DNA from: Benzoatithermus flavus
GTDB lineage: Bacteria; Pseudomonadota; Alphaproteobacteria; Geminicoccales; Geminicoccaceae
Assembly (NCBI RefSeq): GCF_037908215.1
Contig: NZ_JBBLZC010000009.1
Coordinates: forward strand, 1 to 64,000
Length of the DNA stretch: 64,000 nucleotides
Direction: 5' to 3'
Shown: piece by piece, positions 17,291 through 27,546 of the stretch
Position numbering within the stretch: position 1 is the first letter of the stretch
Layout: every line of letters begins with the position of its first letter
Notes under the pieces: model-generated
What the model was told of the DNA's origin: nothing
Seen by the model: only the letters and a program-made list of their open reading frames with translations
Database searches by the model: none
Translations under genes and position numbers: made by a program

Positions 17291-17528
17291 TGCGGCGCGG
17301 TTCGACGATCGTCTCACGCGGGTCGAGCTGGTCGATGGCCGGATCCTCGGCGTTCCGCCGGCGTGGTTCCCCCGGCTGCTGCACGCGGCGCCGGAGCAGC
17401 GACCGCGCTACGAGATCGGTGGTGGCGGCCGGGATCTGCGTTGGGACGAGCTGGACGAGGATATCTCCGTCGCTGGGCTGCTGGCAGGGCGGGGAGACCG
17501 CGCCACCAGGCTGCCCGATGCAGCGTGA
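17274..17528 (+). CDS. DUF2442 family protein
   Basis: 84-aa small protein of the DUF2442 family: RVELVDGRILGVPPAWFPRL, then LLHAAPEQRPRYEIGGGGRD and the ending LDEDISVAGLLAGR, all typical. The family is usually encoded with a DUF4160 partner, and the pair has been suggested to act like a toxin-antitoxin unit, without firm proof. Here the partner is reduced to a stub, so the protein is an orphan. A GAGAGAG purine stretch lies about 7 bases before the ATG. Confidence 0.82.
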   Translation: MTIPASAARFDDRLTRVELVDGRILGVPPAWFPRLLHAAPEQRPRYEIGGGGRDLRWDELDEDISVAGLLAGRGDRATRLPDAA

Positions 17529-17900
17529 GATGGCCTCCTGGCCGACAGCGGAAGGCTCAGCACCACGAGTTCCGTGTGCATCCGGAACACCGCGAGGGAA
17601 CGCCCCTCCGGCCGTGCTCCCTCGCCGGGCTGGTCGGGGCAGCATCCCTTCCGGCATTCTTGCCTCTGCTTGGGGTCGACCGCCTTGCAGGATAATATTC
17701 TTGCCCCGTCTGCGGCGACCTACTGATGGGAAACTCTGGCGCCGTGTCATCGAAACTGCACGAACGAATTCAGAAAACTGAGCTGGAACAAGCGTTAACA
17801 CTTTAAGTGGTAGCTGTACGGCACAGCCTCGCGCCGCCGGCACGCCCTCGCCACCTTCGGCGTCGCGCTTCGAGGGTTGCGCCGGCCGCTCATTCCCGCC
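17529..17900. other. intergenic stretch with a low-GC pocket
   Basis: No gene is supported between DUF2442 and the glycine riboswitch promoter. Around 17690-17815 base composition falls clearly below the surroundings (many A-rich codons such as AAA, GAA, CAA, TTA). A frame ends there with ...MGNSGAVSSKLHERIQKTEL..., but no family is recognised. It may be the relic of acquired DNA. Confidence 0.4.
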
Positions 17901-17928
17901 TTGACCGGATCGCGCGCTGCGCTACGCT
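17901..17928 (+). promoter_or_regulatory. sigma-70-like promoter of gcv operon
   Basis: TTGACC (17901-17906), a 16-base spacer and TACGCT (17923-17928) form a plausible housekeeping promoter. Transcription would begin near 17935, about 15 bases before the first glycine aptamer, which is the expected distance. The -10 matches the consensus at only three of six positions. Confidence 0.5.
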
Positions 17929-17950
17929 TTTACGCGGCCAGACGTCGTTC

Positions 17951-18160
17951 GTGGGAGAGACCGCCGCTCCGCAGGTCGCGGAGGCAGGCGGCGCCGAAGG
18001 AGCAACCGCCCCGGAATCTCTCAGGCGAAAGGACCGCGAACGTTCATGGCCCTCTGGAGAGTGGGCGCCCGGCGACGACGCGCCCCACCGTAGGGGACGA
18101 CGGCAGGCCTCCCTGGCTTGGCGCCGGAAGCTCTCAGGTTCCGTACAGAGGGGGCAGAAC
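17951..18160 (+). promoter_or_regulatory. tandem glycine riboswitch
   Basis: Two gcvT-type aptamers in series. Aptamer 1 (about 17951-18048) opens with GTGGGAGAGACCGCC, has the core GCCGAAGGAGCAACCGCCCC and closes with GGAATCTCTCAGGCGAAAGG. Aptamer 2 (about 18048-18160) opens CTCTGGAGAGTGGGCG, has CCCACCGTAGGGG and closes with GGAAGCTCTCAGGTTCCGTA. The GGAGAG/CTCTC P1 pairing and the ATCTCTCAGG-type motif are conserved in the family. Glycine binding normally turns expression of glycine cleavage genes on, and gcvT starts 48 bases later. No clear intrinsic terminator lies between, so control may act on translation. Confidence 0.93.
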
Positions 18161-18207
18161 GGGTTCGCCGCGGTGGCGGGCCGTCTGCCTGCGTGAGGTC
18201 CGGGGCC

Positions 18208-19305
18208 ATGGGCGAGCTCAAGCGCACCCCACTCTTCGATCTCCACCGCGAGCTCGGTGCGCGCATCGTGCCTTTCGCCGGCTGGGAGATGCCGGTGCAG
18301 TACAAGGCCGGCATCATCGCCGAGCATCTGCACTGCCGGGCAGCCGCGGCTCTGTTCGACGTCTCGCACATGGGCCAGGTGCGGCTCGACGGCCCGAACG
18401 CCGCCGCGGCGCTGGAGCGGCTGGTACCCGCCGACATCGTCAACCTGGCGCCGGGGCGCGCGCGCTACACCCAGCTCACCAGCGAGACCGGCGGCATCCT
18501 CGACGATCTGATCGTGAGCAACGCCGGCGATCACCTGTTCCTGGTCGTGAACGCCGGCTGCCGCGATGCCGACATCGCACACCTGCGCGCGTCGCTCGAG
18601 CCCGAGGTGCGGGTAACGGAACTCGCCGACCGGGCGCTCCTGGCCCTGCAGGGGCCGGCCGCCGCGACCGTGCTCGCCCGCCATGCGGCGGCCTGCGCCG
18701 AGCTTCCCTTCATGGGCACGGCCGAGATGGCGGTCGACGGGCTCTCCTGCCGTGTGTCGCGCCTGGGCTACACGGGCGAGGACGGCTACGAGATCTCGGT
18801 CGCGGCCGAAGACGCCGAGCGCCTCGCCCGCATGCTGCTCGCCCACGAGGAGGTCCAGCCCGCGGGGCTGGGCGCCCGCGACTCCTTGCGGCTCGAGGCC
18901 GGCCTGCCGCTCTATGGTCACGAGATCGACACCACGACCACCCCGGTCGAGGCCGGGCTCGCCTGGTCGATCCAGAAACGCCGCCGCGAGGCCGGCGGGT
19001 TCGCGGGCGCCGAGACGATCCTGCGCCAGCTCGCGGAAGGGCCTGCCAGGAAGCTGGTCGGCATCCGGCCGGAAGGCCGGGCGCCCGCGCGCGAGGGCAC
19101 GGAGATCCAGGACCCGGACGGCCGGACCATCGGCCGGATCACGAGCGGCGGCTTCGGCCCCTCGGTCGGAGCACCCGTCGCCATGGGCTATGTCGACGCC
19201 GCACACGCCGCCCCCGGCACCGCCCTCAATCTTCTCGTCCGCGGCAAGCCGCTACCGGCACGGGTGGCGGCGCTGCCTTTCGTCCCGCGTCGCTACCACC
19301 GCTGA
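18208..19305 (+). CDS. gcvT: glycine cleavage T protein (aminomethyltransferase)
   Basis: 365 aa, the usual GcvT length. It transfers the methylene group from the aminomethyl-lipoyl arm of H protein to tetrahydrofolate and releases ammonia. The N-terminus RTPLFDLHRELGARIVPFAG and GWEMPVQY is diagnostic. Folate-domain motifs include DVSHMGQVRLDG, RLGYTGEDGYEISV and GARDSLRLEAGLPLYGHE. The ATG at 18208 fits GAGG upstream and the family N-terminus. It is first of the gcvT-gcvH-gcvP operon and is under the glycine riboswitch. Confidence 0.97.
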   Translation: MGELKRTPLFDLHRELGARIVPFAGWEMPVQYKAGIIAEHLHCRAAAALFDVSHMGQVRLDGPNAAAALERLVPADIVNLAPGRARYTQLTSETGGILDDLIVSNAGDHLFLVVNAGCRDADIAHLRASLEPEVRVTELADRALLALQGPAAATVLARHAAACAELPFMGTAEMAVDGLSCRVSRLGYTGEDGYEISVAAEDAERLARMLLAHEEVQPAGLGARDSLRLEAGLPLYGHEIDTTTTPVEAGLAWSIQKRRREAGGFAGAETILRQLAEGPARKLVGIRPEGRAPAREGTEIQDPDGRTIGRITSGGFGPSVGAPVAMGYVDAAHAAPGTALNLLVRGKPLPARVAALPFVPRRYHR

Positions 19306-19319
19306 GCGAGAGTTCCCCG

Positions 19320-19694
19320 ATGACGACCTACTACACCAAGGATCACGAGTGGGTGCGGATCGACGGCGACACCGCCGTGATCGGCATCAGCGAGCATGCG
19401 CAAGAGCAGCTCGGCGACGTCGTGTTCGTCGAGCTGCCGCCGGTCGGCAAGGAGGTCAGCCAGGGCGACCAGGCCGCCGTGGTCGAGAGCGTCAAGGCCG
19501 CGAGCGAGGTCTACGCGCCCGTGAGCGGCGAGGTCATCGAGGGCAACAGCGCGATCGAAGAGAACCCGGCGCTCGTCAACGAGGAGGCCGAGGGCAAGGG
19601 CTGGTTCTTCAAGCTGCGCCTGCGCGATCCGAGCGAACTCGCGGGCCTGATGGATCGGGCCGCCTACGAGGCCTATCTCGAGACCCTGGGCTGA
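19320..19694 (+). CDS. gcvH: glycine cleavage H protein
   Basis: 124-aa lipoyl carrier that shuttles the aminomethyl group between P, T and L proteins. It starts TTYYTKDHEWVRIDGD. The lipoylated lysine is in VVESVKAASEVYAPVSGEV (about residue 62), followed by the NPALVNEEAEGKGWFFKL motif. Length and sequence are fully typical. It follows gcvT by 14 bases and precedes gcvP. Confidence 0.98.
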   Translation: MTTYYTKDHEWVRIDGDTAVIGISEHAQEQLGDVVFVELPPVGKEVSQGDQAAVVESVKAASEVYAPVSGEVIEGNSAIEENPALVNEEAEGKGWFFKLRLRDPSELAGLMDRAAYEAYLETLG

Positions 19695-19751
19695 TCCCCT
19701 TCGCCCGAGCCGATTTTTTCCTTCTTGCGTGCCACGAGCGTGAGCGCCCCG

Positions 19752-22649
<2,898 letters not shown>

Positions 22650-22658
22650 CGGGAGAGG

Positions 22659-23747
22659 TCAGGCGGCGCTGGAGCCGAGCGGCGGACGCTCGATCCCGCC
22701 CGCCGAAGGGCCGCTCCCGGCCGAAAGGCGGCCGAGCAGGCGATCCACCCGCAGCCGCCAGCCGAGAAGCTGCCGCTCCAGAGCCTCGGCGATGCCTTGC
22801 CGGTTGCGCAGCATGGCAACGAGCTTGAGCGGCGGATGCTGCAGGTAGCGCCGGACGGCCCGCTCGGCCGGCAGCATCGGGGGTGCGGCCGTGCAGCGCG
22901 GATAGCCGCAGGCCTCGAGCAGCGGACCGGCGATTCCTTCGAGCGTCTCGAGGTCGCGCCGGTTCAGCGCGTCCCGCCATTTCTCCCGGTTCGCGACCTG
23001 AAGCGGCCGGTGGATGTTGCGGTCGTTGACGGGATCGGTGCCGACGGGCCGGGCGTTCTTGTGGAACTGCAGCACGACCGGATCGAACGGCTCGCCGAGC
23101 ACTTCGAGCACGCGTCCGATCGTGGCCTCGGGCCGGGCGAGGAGATCCTCGTAGCGGATCTCGACGTAAGGCCGCGAGCCCGCCTGCTCGCCGAGCGTGC
23201 GGATCTCGCTCACGAACCGTACCCAGCGCTCGGCAGCGCCTGCCACCGTTTTGGGTCCGAACGGGGCCTGGATCTGGGACAGGACGACATCGCGCCCGTC
23301 GCGCAGGATGTGGATGATCGGACTCTCGGGAAACGCTCCGGCGATGAGCGGCCAGAAATAGAGATTGCTCGGGGTCTTGTCGCCCCAGCGCTCCTTCCCC
23401 TGTCCCGCCGCCCAGGCGGCGAGGAGGGCCTCGATCGCGCCCGGAAGATCGTGGCGGGCGACCCGCGCCAGCACCGCCTCGACCGGAGGCGGGTCCGGCA
23501 GGCGGCGCACCCAGCGCCAGCCCAGCATGTCCTCGACCAGACGCCGCAGCCGCTTCGGCTGCCGCAGATCGCCGTAGAGCGGCAGGAGCGGCAGAAAGGT
23601 CTCGAACAGCTTGATCTCGTCCGGCATCGCGAGCGCGGGATGCGAGCCCAGCATCCGCCCCAGGAGCGAGGTGCCGGAGCGCGGTGCCCCGAGGATGAAG
23701 AACGGTGGCCTGCGCGGCCGATCGGCGTCGGCGCTCGCTGACGACAT
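22659..23747 (-). CDS. PAPS-dependent sulfotransferase family protein
   Basis: 362 aa. The 5'-phosphosulfate loop is FFILGAPRSGTSLLGRMLGS (about residues 15-34). The 3'-phosphate-binding region is PIIHILRDGRDVVLSQI, and a later region is YVEIRYEDLLARPEATIGRV. It transfers a sulfuryl group from PAPS to an unknown hydroxyl or amine acceptor, perhaps a glycan or lipid. ATG 23747 is preceded by CAGGGAA, and the family similarity begins shortly after it; the longer upstream reading frame is cysteine- and arginine-rich noise. It is convergent with gcvP (9 bases apart) and divergent from the TauE gene, a possible but unproven link with sulfur handling. Confidence 0.85.
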   Translation of the reverse strand: MSSASADADRPRRPPFFILGAPRSGTSLLGRMLGSHPALAMPDEIKLFETFLPLLPLYGDLRQPKRLRRLVEDMLGWRWVRRLPDPPPVEAVLARVARHDLPGAIEALLAAWAAGQGKERWGDKTPSNLYFWPLIAGAFPESPIIHILRDGRDVVLSQIQAPFGPKTVAGAAERWVRFVSEIRTLGEQAGSRPYVEIRYEDLLARPEATIGRVLEVLGEPFDPVVLQFHKNARPVGTDPVNDRNIHRPLQVANREKWRDALNRRDLETLEGIAGPLLEACGYPRCTAAPPMLPAERAVRRYLQHPPLKLVAMLRNRQGIAEALERQLLGWRLRVDRLLGRLSAGSGPSAGGIERPPLGSSAA

Positions 23748-23985
23748 CGAAGCGTTCCCTGCAGCTTTCCTTCCGCCCGGTCGCAATGGCGGCGGCGCAG
23801 CCATAGCACGTACCGAGATACCGGCACCACGACACCGATGACGCGGCGCAAGCCTTTTGCCGCGTACGCCCTCGAGTCCGCACCGGAAGCAGAAAGTCAC
23901 GCAAGCCCCTGCCCTGCCTTGACTTTGCCGGGCGTGCGATGTTGTTCGGGGGCGGAACCTCTGGCACCGGGCACACCGCCGCGAG

Positions 23986-24897
23986 ATGGACATCTACCTT
24001 CCCGTCGCCGAGATGTCGGTGAACCTGTTCTGGGTTCTGGGGCTCGGCGGGGTGATCGGCTTCCTCTCGGGTCTGTTCGGCGTCGGCGGCGGCTTCCTGC
24101 TCACCCCGATGCTGATCCTGATGGGTATCCCGCCCGCCGTCGCCGTGGGCTCGCAGGCCGCGCAGATCCTGGCATCCTCGGTCTCGGGCGTGCTCGCCAA
24201 CCTGCGGCGCAGGGCGGTCGACTTCCGCATGGGCTGGGTGCTCGTGGCGGGCGGCACCATCGGCTCGGCCGCAGGCGTCGGCCTGTTCAACCTCCTGATG
24301 CGGCTCGGCCAGATCGATGCGTTCGTGAGCATCGCCTACGTGCTGTTTCTCGGCATCGTCGGCACCTTGATGTTCGCCGAGAGCCTGAGCGTCATCCTCC
24401 ACAGCCGGCGCCCGACGCCGCGCCGCCGCCGCCTGCACCAGCACAACTGGATGCACGGCCTGCCCTTCAAGATGCGCTTTCCCGAATCCCGCCTCTACAT
24501 CAGCGCGCTGATGCCGCTCCTCGTCGGCGCCTTCGGCGGTCTGCTGGCTGCGATCCTGGGCATCGGCGGCGGCTTCGTGATGGTCCCGGCCATGATCTAT
24601 CTCATCGGAATGCCCACCGCCGTCGTGATCGGCACATCGCTCTTCCAGATCTGCTTCGTCGCCGCGATCACGGGCTTTCTCCACGCCTACAACAATCACA
24701 GCGTGGACATTCTCCTGGCCTTGCTTCTCATCGCCGGCGGCGTGGTCGGGGTCCAGTTCGGGTCGCGGTTCGGCGGCCGGCTCAAGGCCGAGCACACCCG
24801 GATCCTCCTGGCTCTCCTGGTGCTCCTCGTGTGCGCCAAGCTGGCCTATGACTTGATCGTGCCACCGCGCGACCTCTACTCGATCACGGTCACCTGA
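23986..24897 (+). CDS. TauE/SafE family anion exporter/permease
   Basis: 303-aa integral membrane protein with about eight helices. Two TauE repeats show the signature: SGLFGVGGGFLLTPMLILMG near residue 28 and LGIGGGFVMVPAMIYLIG near residue 195. Family members move sulfite, sulfoacetate or similar organic anions. A charged cytoplasmic loop (about residues 140-165, with RRPTPRRRR) splits the halves. It is divergent from the sulfotransferase gene 238 bases away. The substrate cannot be assigned. Confidence 0.9.
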   Translation: MDIYLPVAEMSVNLFWVLGLGGVIGFLSGLFGVGGGFLLTPMLILMGIPPAVAVGSQAAQILASSVSGVLANLRRRAVDFRMGWVLVAGGTIGSAAGVGLFNLLMRLGQIDAFVSIAYVLFLGIVGTLMFAESLSVILHSRRPTPRRRRLHQHNWMHGLPFKMRFPESRLYISALMPLLVGAFGGLLAAILGIGGGFVMVPAMIYLIGMPTAVVIGTSLFQICFVAAITGFLHAYNNHSVDILLALLLIAGGVVGVQFGSRFGGRLKAEHTRILLALLVLLVCAKLAYDLIVPPRDLYSITVT

Positions 24898-25010
24898 GCC
24901 GGGCGGGGCAATCCCGGCTGCCTGCCGGGGCGATTGGCCCTTGACCCGCTCGCGCGGCGGGAACACGCTCGCTTCGACCTCCGGCGAACCCGGCCAGCGA
25001 GCGGCGAGCC

Positions 25011-26027
25011 ATGACCGCCAGCACCTTCCCCGAACCGGAAGTGCCCACCTTCTCGATCGTGGTGCCGGCCTACAACGAGGATTCGGTTCTGGAGGCGTTC
25101 CACGCTCGCCTCGCCGCCACGCTCGACCGCCTCGGCGAGACGGCCGAGGTCATCTACATCAACGACGGCAGCCACGACCGCACGCGCCCGGTCCTGGACC
25201 GGCTGCAGACGAGGGATCCCAGGGTCGCGGTGATCGACCTCTCGCGGAACTTCGGCAAGGAGGTGGCGCTCACCGCCGGCCTGCACCATGCGCGTGGCCA
25301 GGCCGTCATCGTCATCGACGCCGATCTCCAGGACCCGCCCGAGCTGATCCCGGAACTCGTGGCGCCCTGGCGGGAGCGCGGTGTGGACGTGGTCTACGCC
25401 CAGCGGATCGCTCGCGCCGGCGAGAGCTGGCTCAAGCGGGCGACCGCGCATCTGTTCTACCGCCTGATGCAGCATGTCGGCCGGGTCCACCTGCCGCCCG
25501 ACACCGGCGACTACCGCCTGCTCAGCCGCCGTGCGGTCGAGGCACTGAACCAGTACCCCGAGCAGCACCGCTTCATGAAGGGCCTGTTCACCTGGATCGG
25601 CTTCGAGCAGGTGGCGGTTCGCTACGAGCGCGACCCGCGCTTCGCCGGCAGGACCAAATGGAGCTACGCGAAGCTCGTCAACCTCGCGATCGAGGGCATC
25701 ACCTCGTTCACCTCGGCGCCGTTGCGCTTCGCGAGCATCCTGGGTCTGGCCATCGCCGGCCTCGCCTTCGTGGATGCGCTCTGGATCATCTACAAGACGC
25801 TGCGCTACGGCGATCCCGTCGCGGGCTATCCGTCCCTGATGACCACCATCCTGTTCCTGGGCGGCGTGCAGCTCACAGCGATCGGAATCCTGGGCGAGTA
25901 TCTCGGGCGGGTGTTCGACGAGACGAAGCACCGCCCGCTTTATCACGTCAAGGATTACCGCCCGGCCCGCCTCGGCCGGGTGAGGGAGCCGATGGTTCGG
26001 GACGACGGGCCGGCCGCCGGCGAGTGA
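25011..26027 (+). CDS. family 2 glycosyltransferase, GtrB/DPM1-like with C-terminal membrane helices
   Basis: 338 aa. It opens PTFSIVVPAYNEDSVLEAFH, has the DXD-like INDGSHDRT, and VIVIDADLQDPPELIPEL. The GtrB-type RFAGRTKWSYAKL segment (about residue 215) precedes two membrane helices (about 238-258 and 280-300). Such enzymes transfer a sugar to polyprenyl phosphate on the cytoplasmic face; ArnC and GtrB are well-known members. It stands alone between TauE and the convergent YhhQ gene. A flippase such as GtrA is absent nearby. Confidence 0.9.
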   Translation: MTASTFPEPEVPTFSIVVPAYNEDSVLEAFHARLAATLDRLGETAEVIYINDGSHDRTRPVLDRLQTRDPRVAVIDLSRNFGKEVALTAGLHHARGQAVIVIDADLQDPPELIPELVAPWRERGVDVVYAQRIARAGESWLKRATAHLFYRLMQHVGRVHLPPDTGDYRLLSRRAVEALNQYPEQHRFMKGLFTWIGFEQVAVRYERDPRFAGRTKWSYAKLVNLAIEGITSFTSAPLRFASILGLAIAGLAFVDALWIIYKTLRYGDPVAGYPSLMTTILFLGGVQLTAIGILGEYLGRVFDETKHRPLYHVKDYRPARLGRVREPMVRDDGPAAGE

Positions 26028-26043
26028 CCCCGACGCTCCCGGC

Positions 26044-26580
26044 TCAGGCGCGGACCCGAGGGCTCGGCAGCGCCAGGGCCAGCACGGCGCGGAACGGTGC
26101 CAGCCCCAGAACCGCAAGGGTGAGCTTCACGCCGAGATCGCCCATGGCCAGCGTGACCCAGGGCACGACCGTGCCGGCGAAGGCCAGGGAGAAGAAAATC
26201 GCCGTGTCGAGCACCGAGCCCACGCTCGAGCTCACGAGAGGTGCGCGCCACCAGCTCCCCCGGCGCAGGCGCTGGAACACCTGGATGTCGAGAAGCTGCC
26301 CCACCAGGAATGCGGTGCCCGAGGCGAGCGCGATGCGCGGGGTGGCGAGCCAAGCCGAGATCAGCACGGCGATGGCGAAGCCGATCCAGACCACGAGCCG
26401 TGCCCGTGTCGCCCCCTGCAGCCGGGTGGTGAGATCGGTGACCAGAAAGGTGAACGGGTAGGTGATCGCACCCCAGGTCAGGACGTCGTTGATCGGGAAC
26501 TGGACGAGCCAGTTCGAGGCCACGACGATGGCGATCATCGCGGCGATCGGCGGCCAGGGCGAGGCGAAGGCTGCGAACAA
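26044..26580 (-). CDS. queuosine precursor transporter (YhhQ/VUT family)
   Basis: 178-aa membrane protein of about six helices. Family features are SNWLVQFPINDVLTWGAITY, PFTFLVTDLTTRLQG and ASGTAFLVGQLLDIQVFQRL. YhhQ imports queuosine precursors (preQ0/preQ1) for tRNA modification. The first codon is TTG at 26580, with the next ATG losing the first 14 residues; a weak GGAG lies upstream. No queuosine genes are nearby. Confidence 0.9.
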   Translation of the reverse strand: MFAAFASPWPPIAAMIAIVVASNWLVQFPINDVLTWGAITYPFTFLVTDLTTRLQGATRARLVVWIGFAIAVLISAWLATPRIALASGTAFLVGQLLDIQVFQRLRRGSWWRAPLVSSSVGSVLDTAIFFSLAFAGTVVPWVTLAMGDLGVKLTLAVLGLAPFRAVLALALPSPRVRA

Positions 26581-26687
26581 GGCTGTAGGTCTCCGGAACA
26601 GGGGACGAGGAGCTTATGGCGTGGCTGGCACGATGCGTAAACCGCGGATTTCGACCACGGGCCCGGGCAAGCCTTGCTCTATCGGGA

Positions 26688-26697
26688 CATCATGATG
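26688..26697. promoter_or_regulatory. palindrome upstream of antitoxin relic
   Basis: CATCATGATG is a perfect 10-base palindrome 30 bases before the antitoxin-like start codon. Ribbon-helix-helix antitoxins repress their own operons through such sites, so it could be the surviving operator of the decayed locus. Chance is possible at this length. Confidence 0.3.
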
Positions 26698-26726
26698 ACA
26701 CGACTGCTATCATCGGAGAATATGTC

Positions 26727-26801
26727 ATGGGCCAGGTGATCATCCGCAACCTCGACGATGCGGTTGGCCGAAAGCGCGGCGGCCACGCTCGTGACTGCTG
26801 A
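26727..26801 (+). pseudogene. FitA/VapB-type antitoxin, N-terminal remnant
   Basis: GGAG (26715-26718) precedes an ATG that encodes MGQVIIRNLDDAV, the standard beginning of FitA-like ribbon-helix-helix antitoxins. After that the sequence departs from the family and stops after 24 residues, whereas intact antitoxins have about 75-85. The break falls where the remainder of a PIN-domain toxin begins in another frame. Confidence 0.65.
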
Positions 26802-26880
26802 CCAGCGGCTGCTCGCTCGTCTTGCCGGTACGGCCCTGGCACCACTCGCCTCTGCCCTCGGAGCGCCACCGTGCGCCTGA
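26764..26880 (+). pseudogene. PIN-domain (VapC/FitB) toxin, C-terminal remnant
   Basis: In a different frame from the antitoxin start, 38 codons read LAESAAATLVTADQRLLARL then AGTALAPL... to a TGA at 26878. The ATLVTADQRLLARLAG block is the last conserved motif of PIN toxins, including the acidic residue of T-x-D. There is no start and the first three quarters of the toxin, with the other catalytic acids, is gone. One internal deletion would explain both remnants. Confidence 0.65.
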
Positions 26881-26885
26881 GCCGC

Positions 26886-27392
26886 TCAGCCCTCGAGTAT
26901 CTGGTCGAGGTCGATGATCACGGGCTCGTGGCCGGTGCTGCGGATGAAGCGCAGGAGATCCTGGCTCTTCAGCGTCGTCGTGGCGTCGTTCTCGAGCGGG
27001 TGGCAGTTGACGCGTTCGTGCGCCACGAGCTTGGCATCGAGCACGTGGGTCACGCGGTTGTCCTTGTCGTTGACGATCGCGAGCGGCGTCACCGAACCCG
27101 GCATGACGCCCAGGACCTCGCGCAGGAGCTCGGCCTTGCCGAACGAGAAGCGCGCAGCGCCCAGGAGCTTCGAGAGCCGATTGAGATCGACCCGCTGCTC
27201 GTCGAGGCAGGTGACCAGCCACAGCCGGTCCTTCTTGTCCTTGAGGAACAGGTTCTTGCAGTGCCCGCCCGGCAGATGGCGCGTGTGGACCTGCGCCTCC
27301 TCGACGGTGTAGACGGGAGGATGATGGGTGGTCTCCGCCTCGATGCCCATGGCGGCGAGACGGGCCAGGATCTCGGCCTTGGTCGTCAGCAT
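26886..27392 (-). CDS. YbaK/ProXp-ala-type prolyl-tRNA editing deacylase
   Basis: 168-aa stand-alone editing domain (PrdX/ProXp-ala branch), predicted to hydrolyse alanine mischarged on tRNA-Pro. It opens TKAEILARLAAMGIEAETTH with HHPPVYTVEEA. Family marks are GGHCKNLFLKDKKDRLWLVT, the GSVTPLAIVND loop and VNCHPLENDATTTL. The start at 27392 is set by family length; no strong ribosome site is seen and an upstream start at 27440 is possible. It stands alone beside the toxin-antitoxin relic. Confidence 0.9.
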   Translation of the reverse strand: MLTTKAEILARLAAMGIEAETTHHPPVYTVEEAQVHTRHLPGGHCKNLFLKDKKDRLWLVTCLDEQRVDLNRLSKLLGAARFSFGKAELLREVLGVMPGSVTPLAIVNDKDNRVTHVLDAKLVAHERVNCHPLENDATTTLKSQDLLRFIRSTGHEPVIIDLDQILEG

Positions 27393-27546
27393 GAGCGGGC
27401 TATAGCCATGCGGCCGCGAGCGGGCAAGCAGGCGCACCATCGCCTGTCACGGGCTCGTTATGCGTCGCGGGTTGAGGCCCATGCCCCTTGCGTCCACCAT
27501 GCCGACGAGCGGGCATTGCAGCCGGGCCGCCTGCGGACGAGCGCGC

